Origin: Sphingomonadales bacterium UBA6157
GTDB lineage: Bacteria > Pseudomonadota > Alphaproteobacteria > Sphingomonadales > Sphingomonadaceae
Reading direction: 5' to 3'
Assembly: GCA_002423025.1 (NCBI GenBank)
Contig: DIUN01000015.1
Span: 132,681-196,680 of the forward strand
DNA length: 64,000 nt
A program made the translations under genes and the position numbers. The notes under the pieces were generated by a model. That model searched no databases. It was not told the DNA's origin and saw only the letters and a program-made list of their open reading frames with translations. Positions 28,025 through 37,138 of the stretch are shown here, one piece after another; positions within the stretch are counted from its first letter, which is position 1; each line of letters starts with the position of its first letter.

Positions 28025-28548
28025 CTGACCGCGTCTACAATGTCCTCTTCCTCTGCACGGGCAACTCGGCGCGCTCGATTTTGGGCGAAGCGCTGCTCAA
28101 CAATGATGGCAAGGGCCGGTTTCGTGCCTTCAGCGCCGGCAGCCAGCCCAAGGGGGCCGTTCACCCGATGGCGCTTGAAGTGCTCGGCGGCCTCGGCTTT
28201 CCGCTGGACGGGCTGCGCTCCAAGAGCTGGGATGAATTTGCCAAGCCGGATGCCCCCCGGTTCGATTTCATCTTCACGGTTTGCGACAATGCCGCCGGCG
28301 AAACCTGCCCGGCATGGCCGGGCCACCCGATGACGGCGCACTGGGGCATCGAGGACCCGGCAGCGGTGGAGGGGGACGGCCAACGCCAGGCATTCCTGCA
28401 GGCGTTGCGCTATCTGCAGCGTCGGATCTCGCTGTTCCTTGCCCTGCCGATCGCCAGCATTGACCGGATGGCGATGGAGCGCCAGCTGCGGGAAATCGGC
28501 CGGGCTGAGGGCGCAACCGGCACCGATGCTGAAACGTCGGCCGCATGA
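28021..28548 (+). CDS. arsC: arsenate reductase, low-MW phosphatase type
   Basis: Reduces As(V) to As(III) in the cytosol. This is the LMW-PTP fold (175 residues) with the P-loop CTGNSAR (Cys12 nucleophile) and additional cysteines in FTVCDNAAGETCPAWPG, which matches the thioredoxin-coupled class. The segment HWGIEDPA includes the general-acid Asp region. The start at 28021 overlaps the arsR stop, and the end overlaps the acr3 start by 4 bp. An in-frame ATG further upstream lies inside arsR and is not used by homologues. Confidence 0.93.
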   Translation: MTDRVYNVLFLCTGNSARSILGEALLNNDGKGRFRAFSAGSQPKGAVHPMALEVLGGLGFPLDGLRSKSWDEFAKPDAPRFDFIFTVCDNAAGETCPAWPGHPMTAHWGIEDPAAVEGDGQRQAFLQALRYLQRRISLFLALPIASIDRMAMERQLREIGRAEGATGTDAETSAA

Positions 28549-29618
28549 GCTCCGCCCCGCGCCGCCTGTCGTTTCTGGATCGCTACCTGACGCTGTGGAT
28601 CTTCGCCGCGATGGCCGCGGGCATCGCCATCGGCACCTGGTTCAAGCAGGTCCCCGCCGCGCTCGACGCCTTGTCCGTGGGCGGCACCAGCATTCCCATC
28701 GCCATCGGGCTGGTGCTGATGATGTTCCCGCCGCTCGCCAAGGTGAAATATGAGGAGCTGGGGCAGGTCTTCCGGGACAGGAAGATTCTCGGCCTCTCGC
28801 TGTTCGCCTCCTGGGTCGTCGGCCCAGCCTTCATGTTCCTGCTCGCCATCACCTTCCTGCGGGACCAGCCGGACTACATGACCGGGCTGATCCTCATCGG
28901 GCTGGCGCCGTGCATCGCCATGGTGCTGGTGTGGAACCAACTGGCCGGCGGCAGCGGGCAATATGTCGCCGGCCTGGTGGCCTTCAACTCGGTGTTCCAG
29001 ATCCTGTTCTACGCGCCGATGGCCTATTTTTACCTCAGCGTCCTGCCACCGCTGTTCGGGCTGGAAGCCAGCGTGGTGGACATCAGCTTCTGGACCATCG
29101 CCAAGGCCGTGCTGACCTATCTCGGCATCCCCTTTGCCGCCGGATATCTGACGCGCCGCGTGCTGATCGCGCGGCGGGGGGAGGAATGGTATCGCACCCG
29201 CTTCATCCCCCGCATCAGCCCGATCACGCTGGTGGCGCTGCTGTTCACCATTACCGCGATGTTCAGCCTCAAGGGCAGCGAAATCCTCGCCCTTCCCCTG
29301 GATGCCCTGCGCATCGGCGTGCCGCTGGTGCTGTTTTTCCTGTTCATGTTCCTGCTGAGCTTCACGCTCGCCAGGCTCATCGGCGCCGATTACCAACGGG
29401 CGACGGCGCTGTCCTTCACGGCGTCTTCCAACAATTTCGAGCTGGCCATCGCGGTTGCCATTGCTGCCTTCGGCCTCGCGTCACCAGTGGCGTTCGCAGC
29501 CGTCATCGGTCCCCTGGTGGAGGTGCCGGTGCTGATCATGCTGGTGAATGTCGCCATCTGGATCGGCCGGCGGTTCTTTGCGCCCAGCTTCGTCCACCCC
29601 TCCGCCATCCAGGACTGA
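28545..29618 (+). CDS. acr3: Acr3 family arsenite efflux transporter
   Basis: Exports As(III) across the inner membrane. The protein has 357 residues with about ten TM helices. The conserved Cys of TM4 (GLAPCIAMVLVWNQLAGG) and the Glu of TM9 (GPLVEVPVLIMLV) are both present. It is coupled by an ATGA overlap to arsC, so reduction and export are made together. It is sometimes annotated arsB, but it belongs to the BASS-like Acr3 family and not to ArsB. Confidence 0.94.
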   Translation: MSSAPRRLSFLDRYLTLWIFAAMAAGIAIGTWFKQVPAALDALSVGGTSIPIAIGLVLMMFPPLAKVKYEELGQVFRDRKILGLSLFASWVVGPAFMFLLAITFLRDQPDYMTGLILIGLAPCIAMVLVWNQLAGGSGQYVAGLVAFNSVFQILFYAPMAYFYLSVLPPLFGLEASVVDISFWTIAKAVLTYLGIPFAAGYLTRRVLIARRGEEWYRTRFIPRISPITLVALLFTITAMFSLKGSEILALPLDALRIGVPLVLFFLFMFLLSFTLARLIGADYQRATALSFTASSNNFELAIAVAIAAFGLASPVAFAAVIGPLVEVPVLIMLVNVAIWIGRRFFAPSFVHPSAIQD

Positions 29619-29630
29619 TCGGCCGCCACA

Positions 29631-30389
29631 ATGACCCGCCTTCGCACCCTCACCGACCCTGCTTTCCTGCCAGCACTGGACCCGGCCTATGCGCTGCGCC
29701 GCCCGGCGCTGGGGCTGGGCGCGGGCGATCCGCCGCCGCGCATCCTGCTGCTTTACGGCTCGCTCCGCGAACGCTCCTACTCACGCCTCTGTGTCGAGGA
29801 AGCCGCGCGGCTGCTGCAGTATTTCGGCTGCGAAACCCGCATCTTCGATCCGTTCGACTTGCCGCTACCCGACCAGATCACCAATGATGACCACCCGGCG
29901 GTGGCAGAGCTGCGCGCCCATTCGCTGTGGTCCGAAGGCCAGGTCTGGTGCAGCCCGGAGCGGCATGGCCAGGTGACAGGCATCATGAAAACCCAGATCG
30001 ACCATCTGCCGCTCAGCATGGGCGGCATGCGGCCCACCCAGGGGCGCACACTGGCGGTCATGCAGGTTTCCGCCGGCTCGCAATCCTTCAACAGCGTCAA
30101 CACGCTGCGCGTGCTCGGCCGCTGGATGCGGATGTTCACAATTCCCAACCAGTCCAGCGTCGCCAAGGCCTTTGCCGAATTCGATGACGCCGGCAGGATG
30201 AAGCCCTCGGCCTATTACGACCGTATTGTCGATGTGATGGAGGAGCTGGTGCGCTTCACCATCCTGCTGCGCCCGCACGCCGAACAGCTGGTGGACCGTT
30301 ACTCTGAGCGCAAGGAGGCCGGCATCCCGATCAACCCCGCCACGGACCTGTCCTCCATCGCGATTGCACCGCAAGCCGCGCGCTCATGA
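29631..30389 (+). CDS. arsH: ArsH organoarsenical/NADPH-FMN oxidoreductase
   Basis: A 252-residue flavodoxin-like NADPH:FMN oxidoreductase. The FMN phosphate loop is LLYGSLRERSYSR (about 40-52), and conserved ArsH segments include QIDHLPLSMGG, PTQGRTLAVMQVSAGSQSFN and RMFTIPNQSS. Family members oxidise trivalent methyl- or aryl-arsenicals and act in metal-stress redox. It starts 12 bp after acr3 and overlaps the next gene by 4 bp. Confidence 0.93.
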   Translation: MTRLRTLTDPAFLPALDPAYALRRPALGLGAGDPPPRILLLYGSLRERSYSRLCVEEAARLLQYFGCETRIFDPFDLPLPDQITNDDHPAVAELRAHSLWSEGQVWCSPERHGQVTGIMKTQIDHLPLSMGGMRPTQGRTLAVMQVSAGSQSFNSVNTLRVLGRWMRMFTIPNQSSVAKAFAEFDDAGRMKPSAYYDRIVDVMEELVRFTILLRPHAEQLVDRYSERKEAGIPINPATDLSSIAIAPQAARS

Positions 30390-31456
30390 GCATGCCGGGT
30401 GCCGCTGCCGAGACGGACATTGTCATCATCGGTGGTGGGCAGGCCGGGCTTGCCGCGGGCTGGTATCTGCTGCGCGCGAAGCGTGATTTTGTCATTCTGG
30501 ACAATGGCGATGGCCCCGGTGGCGCCTGGCGCCATGGCTGGGATTCGCTGCGGCTGTTCTCGCCCGCCAGCTACAGCTCGTTGCCCGGCTGGCCGATGCC
30601 GCAGCCGGCCCATGCCGGTTTCCCCACCCGTGACGATGTCATCGCCTATCTCGCGGCCTATGAGGCACGCTACGCGCTGCCGGTGGAGCGACCGGTGACG
30701 GTATCGGGCATCAGCCGCGCCGGCGATGGCCGCCTGCTGGTGGAGACGGACCGCGGCAACTGGCTGGCAAACACCGTCATCGGCGCGACAGGCACCTGGA
30801 GCCAGCCGTTCATCCCCGACATTCCGGGCCGTGACAGCTTTGGCGGCACGCAGCTTCACTCGGCGCAATACACAGGACCGGACGCCTTTGCCGGCAAGGC
30901 CGTTCTGGTTGTCGGCGGCGGCAATTCCGGAGCGCAGATCCATGCCGAAGTCTCCCTGGCCGCCCATTCCACCTGGGTGACGCTGGCGCCGCCGGTGTTC
31001 CTGCCCGATGATGTCGATGGCCGGGTGCTGTTCGACCGGGCCTCGGCGCTGCACCGGGGCGAGGCCATCAGTGGCCCGGCGATCGGTTTTGCCAATATCG
31101 TCATGGTGCCTCCGGTGTGCGAGGCGCGGGATCGCGGCGATCTTGCCAGCGTGCCTATGTTCGAGCGCATGACGCCCCGCGGCGTCGTCTGGCCTGATGG
31201 CCACGAGACGGCGGTGGACGCCATCATCTGGTGCACCGGCTTCCGGCCATCGCTGCCCTATCTCAACGGGCTTGGCGTCCTTGGCCCGGACGGCAAGGTT
31301 GCGGTGAGCCCGCAGGGCCAGGCGCTTGCCGAGCCACGGCTCTGGCTGCTGGGGCTTGGCGACTGGACCGGCTTTGCCTCGGCAACGTTGATTGGCTGCG
31401 GCCGCATGGCGCGGGAAACCGTGCGGGCCATCGTCGCAGGCGAGGCTGCGGCATAG
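30386..31456 (+). CDS. flavin-dependent monooxygenase of ars operon (ArsO-like)
   Basis: A 356-residue FAD/NADPH protein related to flavin-containing monooxygenases. The FAD motif is IIGGGQAGLAAG (about 12-23), and the NADPH motif is LVVGGGNSGAQI (about 170). The CTGF segment WCTGFRPSLPYL is near residue 280. Proteins of this type in ars operons are called ArsO and are thought to act in organoarsenical or arsenite handling; the reaction is not established. The ATGA overlap with arsH puts it in the same operon. Confidence 0.85.
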   Translation: MSMPGAAAETDIVIIGGGQAGLAAGWYLLRAKRDFVILDNGDGPGGAWRHGWDSLRLFSPASYSSLPGWPMPQPAHAGFPTRDDVIAYLAAYEARYALPVERPVTVSGISRAGDGRLLVETDRGNWLANTVIGATGTWSQPFIPDIPGRDSFGGTQLHSAQYTGPDAFAGKAVLVVGGGNSGAQIHAEVSLAAHSTWVTLAPPVFLPDDVDGRVLFDRASALHRGEAISGPAIGFANIVMVPPVCEARDRGDLASVPMFERMTPRGVVWPDGHETAVDAIIWCTGFRPSLPYLNGLGVLGPDGKVAVSPQGQALAEPRLWLLGLGDWTGFASATLIGCGRMARETVRAIVAGEAAA

Positions 31457-31564
31457 ACGCCGGCAACACTGGCGCGGCACAGAGCAAGAGGCCATATTGT
31501 TAAGTCGCCGCGCACCTGACGCCCGAAAGCGTCGAGCCGCGGCATGCAGACATCCGGATCGTCA

Positions 31565-33508
31565 ATGACCATGCTTCGCCTTCTCCTGAGCCTTCTGATG
31601 CTCGCCGGCACAGCCCCGGCAGCGGCGCGAACCTATGACATCGTCATCGAGCGCCAGAAGCTCGAGGTTGTGCCGGGCCGACGCGACCTGGTGGTGACGA
31701 TGAACGGCACCGTGCCGGGGCCGACGCTGCGCTTTACCGAGGGCGAGGACGCCGAGGTGCGGGTGACGAACCGGCTGCCGGAAATGGCCTCTATTCATTG
31801 GCACGGGCTGCTGCTCGATTCCGCGCAGGATGGCGCGCCGGGTTTCAACGGCTTTGCCGGCATCCGGCCGGGCACAACCCACACCTACAGGTTCAAGATC
31901 CGGCAGTTCGGTACCTATTGGTACCACGCCCACTCCGCCGGCCAGGAGCAATCCGGCCAATATGCAGCGCTGATCATCGACCCGGCAGGCACCGACCCCA
32001 TCCGGTCCGACCGCGAGCAGGTGGTGCTGCTATCGGAGCAGACCCGCGAGCAGCCGGAACGCATCCTGCGCAACCTCAAGGCGGAATCGGGCTATTACAA
32101 CTGGAACAAGCGCACCCTGCCCGAATTCCTGCGTGACGTCGGCAAGTTCGGGCTCGGCAAGACGCTCGCCGAGCGCAACGCCTGGGGCGACATGCGGATG
32201 GACGCCACCGATATCGCCGATGTGACAGGCTATGACCTGCTGCTCAACGGCAAGCCGACGGCCCGCAAGCCCCGGCTGGCCTTCAAACCGGGCGAGCGGC
32301 TGCGGCTGCGCTTCATCAACGGTTCGGCCATGTCGTTCATGGACATCCGCATTCCCGGCCTGGAGATGACGATTGTTGCGGCCGATGGCCGGCCGGTGGT
32401 GCCGGTGACCGTCGATGAGTTCCGGATGGGCGTTGCCGAAACCTATGATGTGATCGTCGAGCCGAAGGAGGACCGGGCCTATCCGCTCTGGGTGGAGACG
32501 CTCGATCGCAAGGCCAATGTGCTGGCGGCGCTGGCGCCGCGCGATGGCATGATGGCGCAGGCGCCGAAATCCCGCCCCCGCCAGGTGCTTCTGCTGAGCG
32601 AAATGGGCCATGCCATGGACGAAATGGCGGCGCCGGCGCCAGCCACGGGCGGACCTCAGACTGCGACTGCTGATCCGGCCTGCCCGCCCGAACACGCCGC
32701 AATGGGCCACTGCACGCCCAAGGCTCCCGCTGCACCGACGCCCGCAGACCCCGCCTGCCCGCCCGAGCACGCCGCGATGGGCCATTGCACCCCCAAGGCT
32801 CCCGCGCCGGCTGCCGGCAGCGGCAACAGGCAAGGAACCGCAGTGGCTGCCGCGACCGGGCCGGGTGCGCTGCCCTATCCAAAGGTGGACTATGGCTATG
32901 GCACCGACCCGATGGCCGGCATGGACCACAGCGCCATGGGCCACACCGGCATGGCGATGCCGGTGCTCGGCCAGGAGGGCGATACCGACGGTTCCGGACG
33001 GGTGTTTGGCTGGGCGACCGGCGCGCCCTATGGCGCCCGGGTGCTTTCGATGCGTGACCTTGAGGCGCTGGCGCCCAAGGCCGATGCACGGGCACCGACA
33101 CGCGAGATCATCATCAAGGTGCAGGGCAACATGGAGCGCTACATCTGGATGCTCAACGGCGCCAAGTTCGGCGATGCTCCGCCCATCCGGGTGGGCTTCA
33201 ATGAGCGGGTGCGCGTCACGTTCGTCAACGAGACGATGATGGCGCATCCAATGCACCTGCACGGCATGTTCTTTCAGGTCGAGAACGGCCAGCCAATGGA
33301 CCGCATGCCCGAGAAGAACGTCATCGTCGTCGCGCCGGGAAAGACGCAATCGATCCTGCTCACGGCCAATGAGGCCGGTGAATGGCCACTGCACTGCCAC
33401 CTGCTCTATCACATGGACAGCGGCATGATGCAGAAGCTGATCGTCGCCAGCGTCGACCGGCCGGATGGCACGCCGGCCCCGGCAGCCGCCGGCCATGGCA
33501 ACCACTGA
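31565..33508 (+). CDS. copA: copper resistance multicopper oxidase CopA
   Basis: A periplasmic multicopper oxidase of about 647 residues that oxidises and binds Cu(I). The four copper-ligand segments are all present: SIHWHGLLLDS, GTYWYHAHSAG, AHPMHLHGMFF and PLHCHLLYHMDSGM. The start is placed at 31565 because MTMLRLLLSLLMLAGTAPAAA is a clean signal peptide. ATG 31544 would add seven residues, and ATG 31571 is also possible. No twin-arginine pair is visible, unusual for CopA. A Cys/His/Met-rich insert with an exact 20-residue duplication (32672-32731 and 32747-32806) sits between cupredoxin domains 2 and 3. The stop overlaps copB (TGATG). Confidence 0.92.
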   Translation: MTMLRLLLSLLMLAGTAPAAARTYDIVIERQKLEVVPGRRDLVVTMNGTVPGPTLRFTEGEDAEVRVTNRLPEMASIHWHGLLLDSAQDGAPGFNGFAGIRPGTTHTYRFKIRQFGTYWYHAHSAGQEQSGQYAALIIDPAGTDPIRSDREQVVLLSEQTREQPERILRNLKAESGYYNWNKRTLPEFLRDVGKFGLGKTLAERNAWGDMRMDATDIADVTGYDLLLNGKPTARKPRLAFKPGERLRLRFINGSAMSFMDIRIPGLEMTIVAADGRPVVPVTVDEFRMGVAETYDVIVEPKEDRAYPLWVETLDRKANVLAALAPRDGMMAQAPKSRPRQVLLLSEMGHAMDEMAAPAPATGGPQTATADPACPPEHAAMGHCTPKAPAAPTPADPACPPEHAAMGHCTPKAPAPAAGSGNRQGTAVAAATGPGALPYPKVDYGYGTDPMAGMDHSAMGHTGMAMPVLGQEGDTDGSGRVFGWATGAPYGARVLSMRDLEALAPKADARAPTREIIIKVQGNMERYIWMLNGAKFGDAPPIRVGFNERVRVTFVNETMMAHPMHLHGMFFQVENGQPMDRMPEKNVIVVAPGKTQSILLTANEAGEWPLHCHLLYHMDSGMMQKLIVASVDRPDGTPAPAAAGHGNH

Positions 33509-34254
33509 TGGCCAGGCCATTTCTGGTGGCGGCGGCGCTGCTCTGCGCCGGCACGGCCCAAGCCCAAGCACAGACAGCGCCCGTACCGCCTGCCGCGCCG
33601 GAAGCCGCGATGGACATGAGCCATCATGGCCCGAAGCTTTACACCTTCACCACGGCTGAAGTGGATTACGCGCGGGTTGGCGGCAAGGATGTCGTCAACT
33701 GGGATGCCGAGGGCTGGGTGGGCGGCGATGTCCACAAGCTCTGGTGGCGCAGCGAGGGCGAAACGCAGGGCTCGCGGTTCGAGAAAGCCGAAGTGCAGGC
33801 GCTCTACAGTCGCAATGTGGCGACGTTCTTCGATGTGCAGGGCGGGCTGCGCTATGACATCGAGCCGGATTCCCGCGGCTATGCGGTTGCAGGCGTGCAG
33901 GGCCTGTCGCCCTATTTCTTTGAAACCCAGGCGCATGTGTTTGTCGGATTCAAGGGCGATGCACTGGTCCGGCTCCGGCAGACTTTCGACCTCAGGATGA
34001 CCAACAGGTTCGTCATCGAGCCGATGCTGGAAACCGATATCTACCTGACGGACGTGCCCGAGCGCGGCATTGCCTCCGGCTTCTCGACCATCGAGACCGG
34101 CCTGATGGCGCGCTACGAGATCACCCGCAAGGTCGCGCCTTACGTCGGCCTCATCTACGAGCGGCGGCTGGGCGGAACAGCCCGCCTCGCCGAAGCCGCC
34201 GGAGAGGATGCCGGCGGCTGGTCGGTACGCGGCGGACTGCGCTTCTGGTTCTGA
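33508..34254 (+). CDS. copB: copper resistance protein B (outer membrane)
   Basis: A 248-residue CopB family protein. The signal peptide (ending GTAQAQAQ) is followed by a short Met/His segment (MDMSHHG) that could hold copper, then an outer-membrane beta-barrel domain. Typical CopB motifs are WDAEGWVGGD, LYSRNVATFFDVQGGLRYD and PYVGLIYERRLGGTA, and the terminal aromatic is Phe (LRFWF). The start at 33508 overlaps the copA stop by one base, so the pair is translationally coupled. It probably sequesters or exports copper at the outer membrane. Confidence 0.93.
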   Translation: MARPFLVAAALLCAGTAQAQAQTAPVPPAAPEAAMDMSHHGPKLYTFTTAEVDYARVGGKDVVNWDAEGWVGGDVHKLWWRSEGETQGSRFEKAEVQALYSRNVATFFDVQGGLRYDIEPDSRGYAVAGVQGLSPYFFETQAHVFVGFKGDALVRLRQTFDLRMTNRFVIEPMLETDIYLTDVPERGIASGFSTIETGLMARYEITRKVAPYVGLIYERRLGGTARLAEAAGEDAGGWSVRGGLRFWF

Positions 34255-34264
34255 GCGGCAAAGT

Positions 34265-35500
34265 TCAGCCCGGATGGGACTTTCGGCCGTAGGTGATCAG
34301 GCCGAGCGGATTGATCAGATCATTGGGCGGATAGGCACGCAGGGCTTCCTCGATGGGCTCGGTGCCCCAGCCGGGGCGATCGGGCACGATCATGCTGCCG
34401 TTCTCGAACTCGGGGAGGTGGGTGAAGAGCTGGTCGTCCCAGGCAATGCGATCGATATCGGTTTCCATGATGCGCAGGTTGGGCACGGCGGCAGCAAACT
34501 GCACGTTCATCATCGTCGCGAGATGCCCATAGAAATTATGCGGGGCGACATTGACCTCATGGGCATCGGCCAGTGCCGCGATCTTCATCGATTGCCAGGC
34601 GCCGTTCCAGATCAGGTCGACAATCGCGACATCGACGGCGCGCTGGCGCAGGAACGGCATGAACTGGCCCAGCCCGATCAACGTCTCGCACGAGGCAATC
34701 GGCTGGCGGCTCTGGCTGCGCATATAGGACAGCGCATCGGCATCGAAGGTATCCAGCTCGACCCAGAACAGCTCCTGGTTGTCCAGTTCGCGCAGGATGC
34801 GCAGATAGCCCTCGGTCTTGGCGTTGAAGTTGAGATCGACAAGGATTTCCACATCCGGGCCGGCGCCGTCACGCAGGGCTTCCAGATGCTCCACCACGCC
34901 GCGCAGCAGCGTGCGGTCAACATTCAGGCCAGGCTCGAACGGCACGCCGAAGCCCGGAGCCCAGCCACGCGGGCGGCCGCCCTTGTAGGTGTAGACGTTG
35001 GTCTTGAGGGCCTTGAAGCCACGCTCGCGGACTTCAGCACCGAGCGCCTTGACGCCATCGATATGATCGATCGGCGGGGTGTAATAGGGCTGGCGGCTCA
35101 TCCGCCAGGTGCCGCAGTGGGACCAGTACACCGGCACCGTCTCGCGGATGCGGCCACCAAGCAGCTGGGCACAGGAGACGCCGAGGATCTTGGCCTTGGC
35201 ATCGAGAAGCGCGTTCTCGATGGCGCCAAGCGCCTGCCCCACCACGCCGCCGGTGCCGGGGCGCGTCGCAGCACGCAAAAGGCTGTGCACCCGCTCATGG
35301 TTGCCGACACATTCACCGACGAAGCGCGGCGCGATCTGACGGATGATGTCACTGATGCCGGGGTTGCCGAAGCCTTCATCGAATTCGCTCCAGCCGACGA
35401 CGCCATCGGTGGTCTGGATCTTGACGAAATAATAGTTCCGCCAGCCGGCATCGCAGGCGAGCGTTTCAACTGTGGCGATACGGTCCTTGATGGTCGACAT
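34265..35500 (-). CDS. mandelate racemase/muconate lactonizing enzyme family protein
   Basis: An enolase-superfamily enzyme of 411 residues. An N-terminal capping domain (about 1-125) is followed by a TIM barrel. Three metal-ligand acids are recognisable: Asp in ILVDLNFN, Glu in WVELDTF and Glu in ASCETLIG. A Lys sits in ALKTNVY on the second barrel strand, and a His/Asp pair (APHNF and VDLIWNG) is positioned as general base. This fits a sugar-acid dehydratase-like or racemase-like reaction starting with proton abstraction alpha to a carboxylate. The substrate is unknown. It is the second gene after the GMC oxidoreductase (18-bp gap), in the putative regulon. Confidence 0.87.
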   Translation of the reverse strand: MSTIKDRIATVETLACDAGWRNYYFVKIQTTDGVVGWSEFDEGFGNPGISDIIRQIAPRFVGECVGNHERVHSLLRAATRPGTGGVVGQALGAIENALLDAKAKILGVSCAQLLGGRIRETVPVYWSHCGTWRMSRQPYYTPPIDHIDGVKALGAEVRERGFKALKTNVYTYKGGRPRGWAPGFGVPFEPGLNVDRTLLRGVVEHLEALRDGAGPDVEILVDLNFNAKTEGYLRILRELDNQELFWVELDTFDADALSYMRSQSRQPIASCETLIGLGQFMPFLRQRAVDVAIVDLIWNGAWQSMKIAALADAHEVNVAPHNFYGHLATMMNVQFAAAVPNLRIMETDIDRIAWDDQLFTHLPEFENGSMIVPDRPGWGTEPIEEALRAYPPNDLINPLGLITYGRKSHPG

Positions 35501-35518
35501 GGCATTGGCCTTTCTGGT

Positions 35519-37138
35519 CTAGCGGTTATCGGCGAGCACGAGAGCCGCGCCCTTTTCACCGATCATGGTGGCAGCCGCGTTGGTGTTGCCCGAGACGATG
35601 AGCGGCATGATCGAGGCATCGATGACGCGCAGGCGATCGACGCCGTGCACCCGCAAGCGCGGATCGACGACCGAGTGAGCGGGGTCGACTCCCATCGTGC
35701 AGGTGCTTGTCGGGTGGTAGGTTGTCCGGCCGGTTTGCCGCGCCCAGCGCTCCAGTTGCTTGTCGCTGAGCGGGCCTTCGGGGAGGAAGAGCCGCTCCTC
35801 GATGACATCGGCAAGCGGCGCGGTGCGGCTGATCTGGTCCACCAGCCTGAGGCTGTCCACCATCACCCGCACATCGCCTTCGGTGCTCAGATAGTTGCGA
35901 TGGATGATCGGGGGCGCCTCCGGATCCGCCGAACGAATGCGGATATGGCCGCGGCTTTCCGGCCGGCACGGGCTGGCGTTGATGGTGAAGCCGCTGAAGC
36001 CATGCGCCCGCAAGCCGCGCCGCTCGCCATTCGGCGGCGCCTGGAAGCTCAGCGGGATGAAGTACAGCTGGGTATCGGGTCGGCTCTCCGTCTCGCGGGT
36101 CCGCACAAAGGCGCCGCCCTGATTAATGCCGAAGGTGAGCGGGCCGCTCTTGGTGAGCACATAGCGCATGCCGGCGAGTAGCAGCTTGGGCCAGGAGTTG
36201 ATGCCGTCATTGAGCGTCGGCACCGAGGTGCGGAAGATCAGGCCGGTGTAGACATGGTCCTGGAGATTCTCGCCGACAGCCGGGCTGTCCTGCACGACAT
36301 CGATGCCATGCAGGCCGAGCAGCGCGCCGGGGCCGATGCCGGACTGCTGGAGCAGCAGCGGTGAGTTGACGGTGCCGCCCGAGACGATCACCTCCCGCCC
36401 GGCCCGCGCCTGCACGGTCTGGCCGCCGCGACGATATTCGACACCGATGGCGGTGCGGCCCTCGAAGAGGATGCGCGTGGCGAGCGCGCCGCTTTCCACG
36501 ACAAGGTTGGGTCGCTTCATCGCCGGCTCGAGATAGGCCGTGGCACTGCTTGTGCGGCGGCCCTTGCGGAAGCTGAACTGGTAGAGCCCGACGCCTTCCT
36601 GCTCGGCGCCATTGAAATCGGGGTTGTCGCGCCAGCCCTGCGCCCGGGCGCTTTCCAGCGCGAGCTTCACGACATGCTGTTCGCGACCCTTGATGCTGGA
36701 GATTTTCCACGGGCCGCCACCGCCGCGCCAGGTATCGGCACCGGCATCATTGTCTTCAGACATAAGGAAATAGGGCAGCACATCGTCATGCCCCCAGCCG
36801 CTGTTGCCCAGCTGCGCCCACGCATCGAAATCCTCGTGCTGGCCGCGGATATAGACCATGCCATTGATCGAGCTTGAACCGCCGAGCACCTTGCCGCGCG
36901 GCCAGAAATCTGTCCGGCCGCCCATCTGCTGGTCTGCTTCCGTCTCGTAGCACCAGTTCAGCGATGTATCGTAATAGAGCTCACCAAGGCCCGCCGGCAT
37001 ATTGACGAAGAACCGCTTGTGGCTGCCGCCGGCCTCCAGCAGCAGCACGCGGCATTTTCCGTCGGCCGTGAGCCGGTTGGCCAGCACGCAGCCGGCGGAG
37101 CCCGCGCCGACGATGATGAAATCATAAGTTGCCGGCAT
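35519..37138 (-). CDS. GMC family FAD-dependent alcohol dehydrogenase
   Basis: A 539-residue glucose-methanol-choline oxidoreductase. The FAD-binding motif IIVGAGSAGCVLANRL is at about residues 8-23, and the GMC signatures are GGSSSINGMVYIRG (about 85-98) and SGGTVNSPLLLQQSGIG (about 253-269). The catalytic His is in TTYHPTSTCTMG and the partner Asn in SGNTNAAATMIGEK. It oxidises a primary alcohol to an aldehyde, resembling choline and polyethylene-glycol dehydrogenases. It heads a two-gene unit with the MR/MLE enzyme. The unit is divergent from the AraC-type regulator, and a shared palindrome lies 140 bp upstream. Confidence 0.9.
   Translation of the reverse strand: MPATYDFIIVGAGSAGCVLANRLTADGKCRVLLLEAGGSHKRFFVNMPAGLGELYYDTSLNWCYETEADQQMGGRTDFWPRGKVLGGSSSINGMVYIRGQHEDFDAWAQLGNSGWGHDDVLPYFLMSEDNDAGADTWRGGGGPWKISSIKGREQHVVKLALESARAQGWRDNPDFNGAEQEGVGLYQFSFRKGRRTSSATAYLEPAMKRPNLVVESGALATRILFEGRTAIGVEYRRGGQTVQARAGREVIVSGGTVNSPLLLQQSGIGPGALLGLHGIDVVQDSPAVGENLQDHVYTGLIFRTSVPTLNDGINSWPKLLLAGMRYVLTKSGPLTFGINQGGAFVRTRETESRPDTQLYFIPLSFQAPPNGERRGLRAHGFSGFTINASPCRPESRGHIRIRSADPEAPPIIHRNYLSTEGDVRVMVDSLRLVDQISRTAPLADVIEERLFLPEGPLSDKQLERWARQTGRTTYHPTSTCTMGVDPAHSVVDPRLRVHGVDRLRVIDASIMPLIVSGNTNAAATMIGEKGAALVLADNR

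Noticed and set aside
34208..36181. A 657-codon plus-strand frame across the MR/MLE and GMC genes
   Set aside because: It spans two real minus-strand genes and shows no motif.
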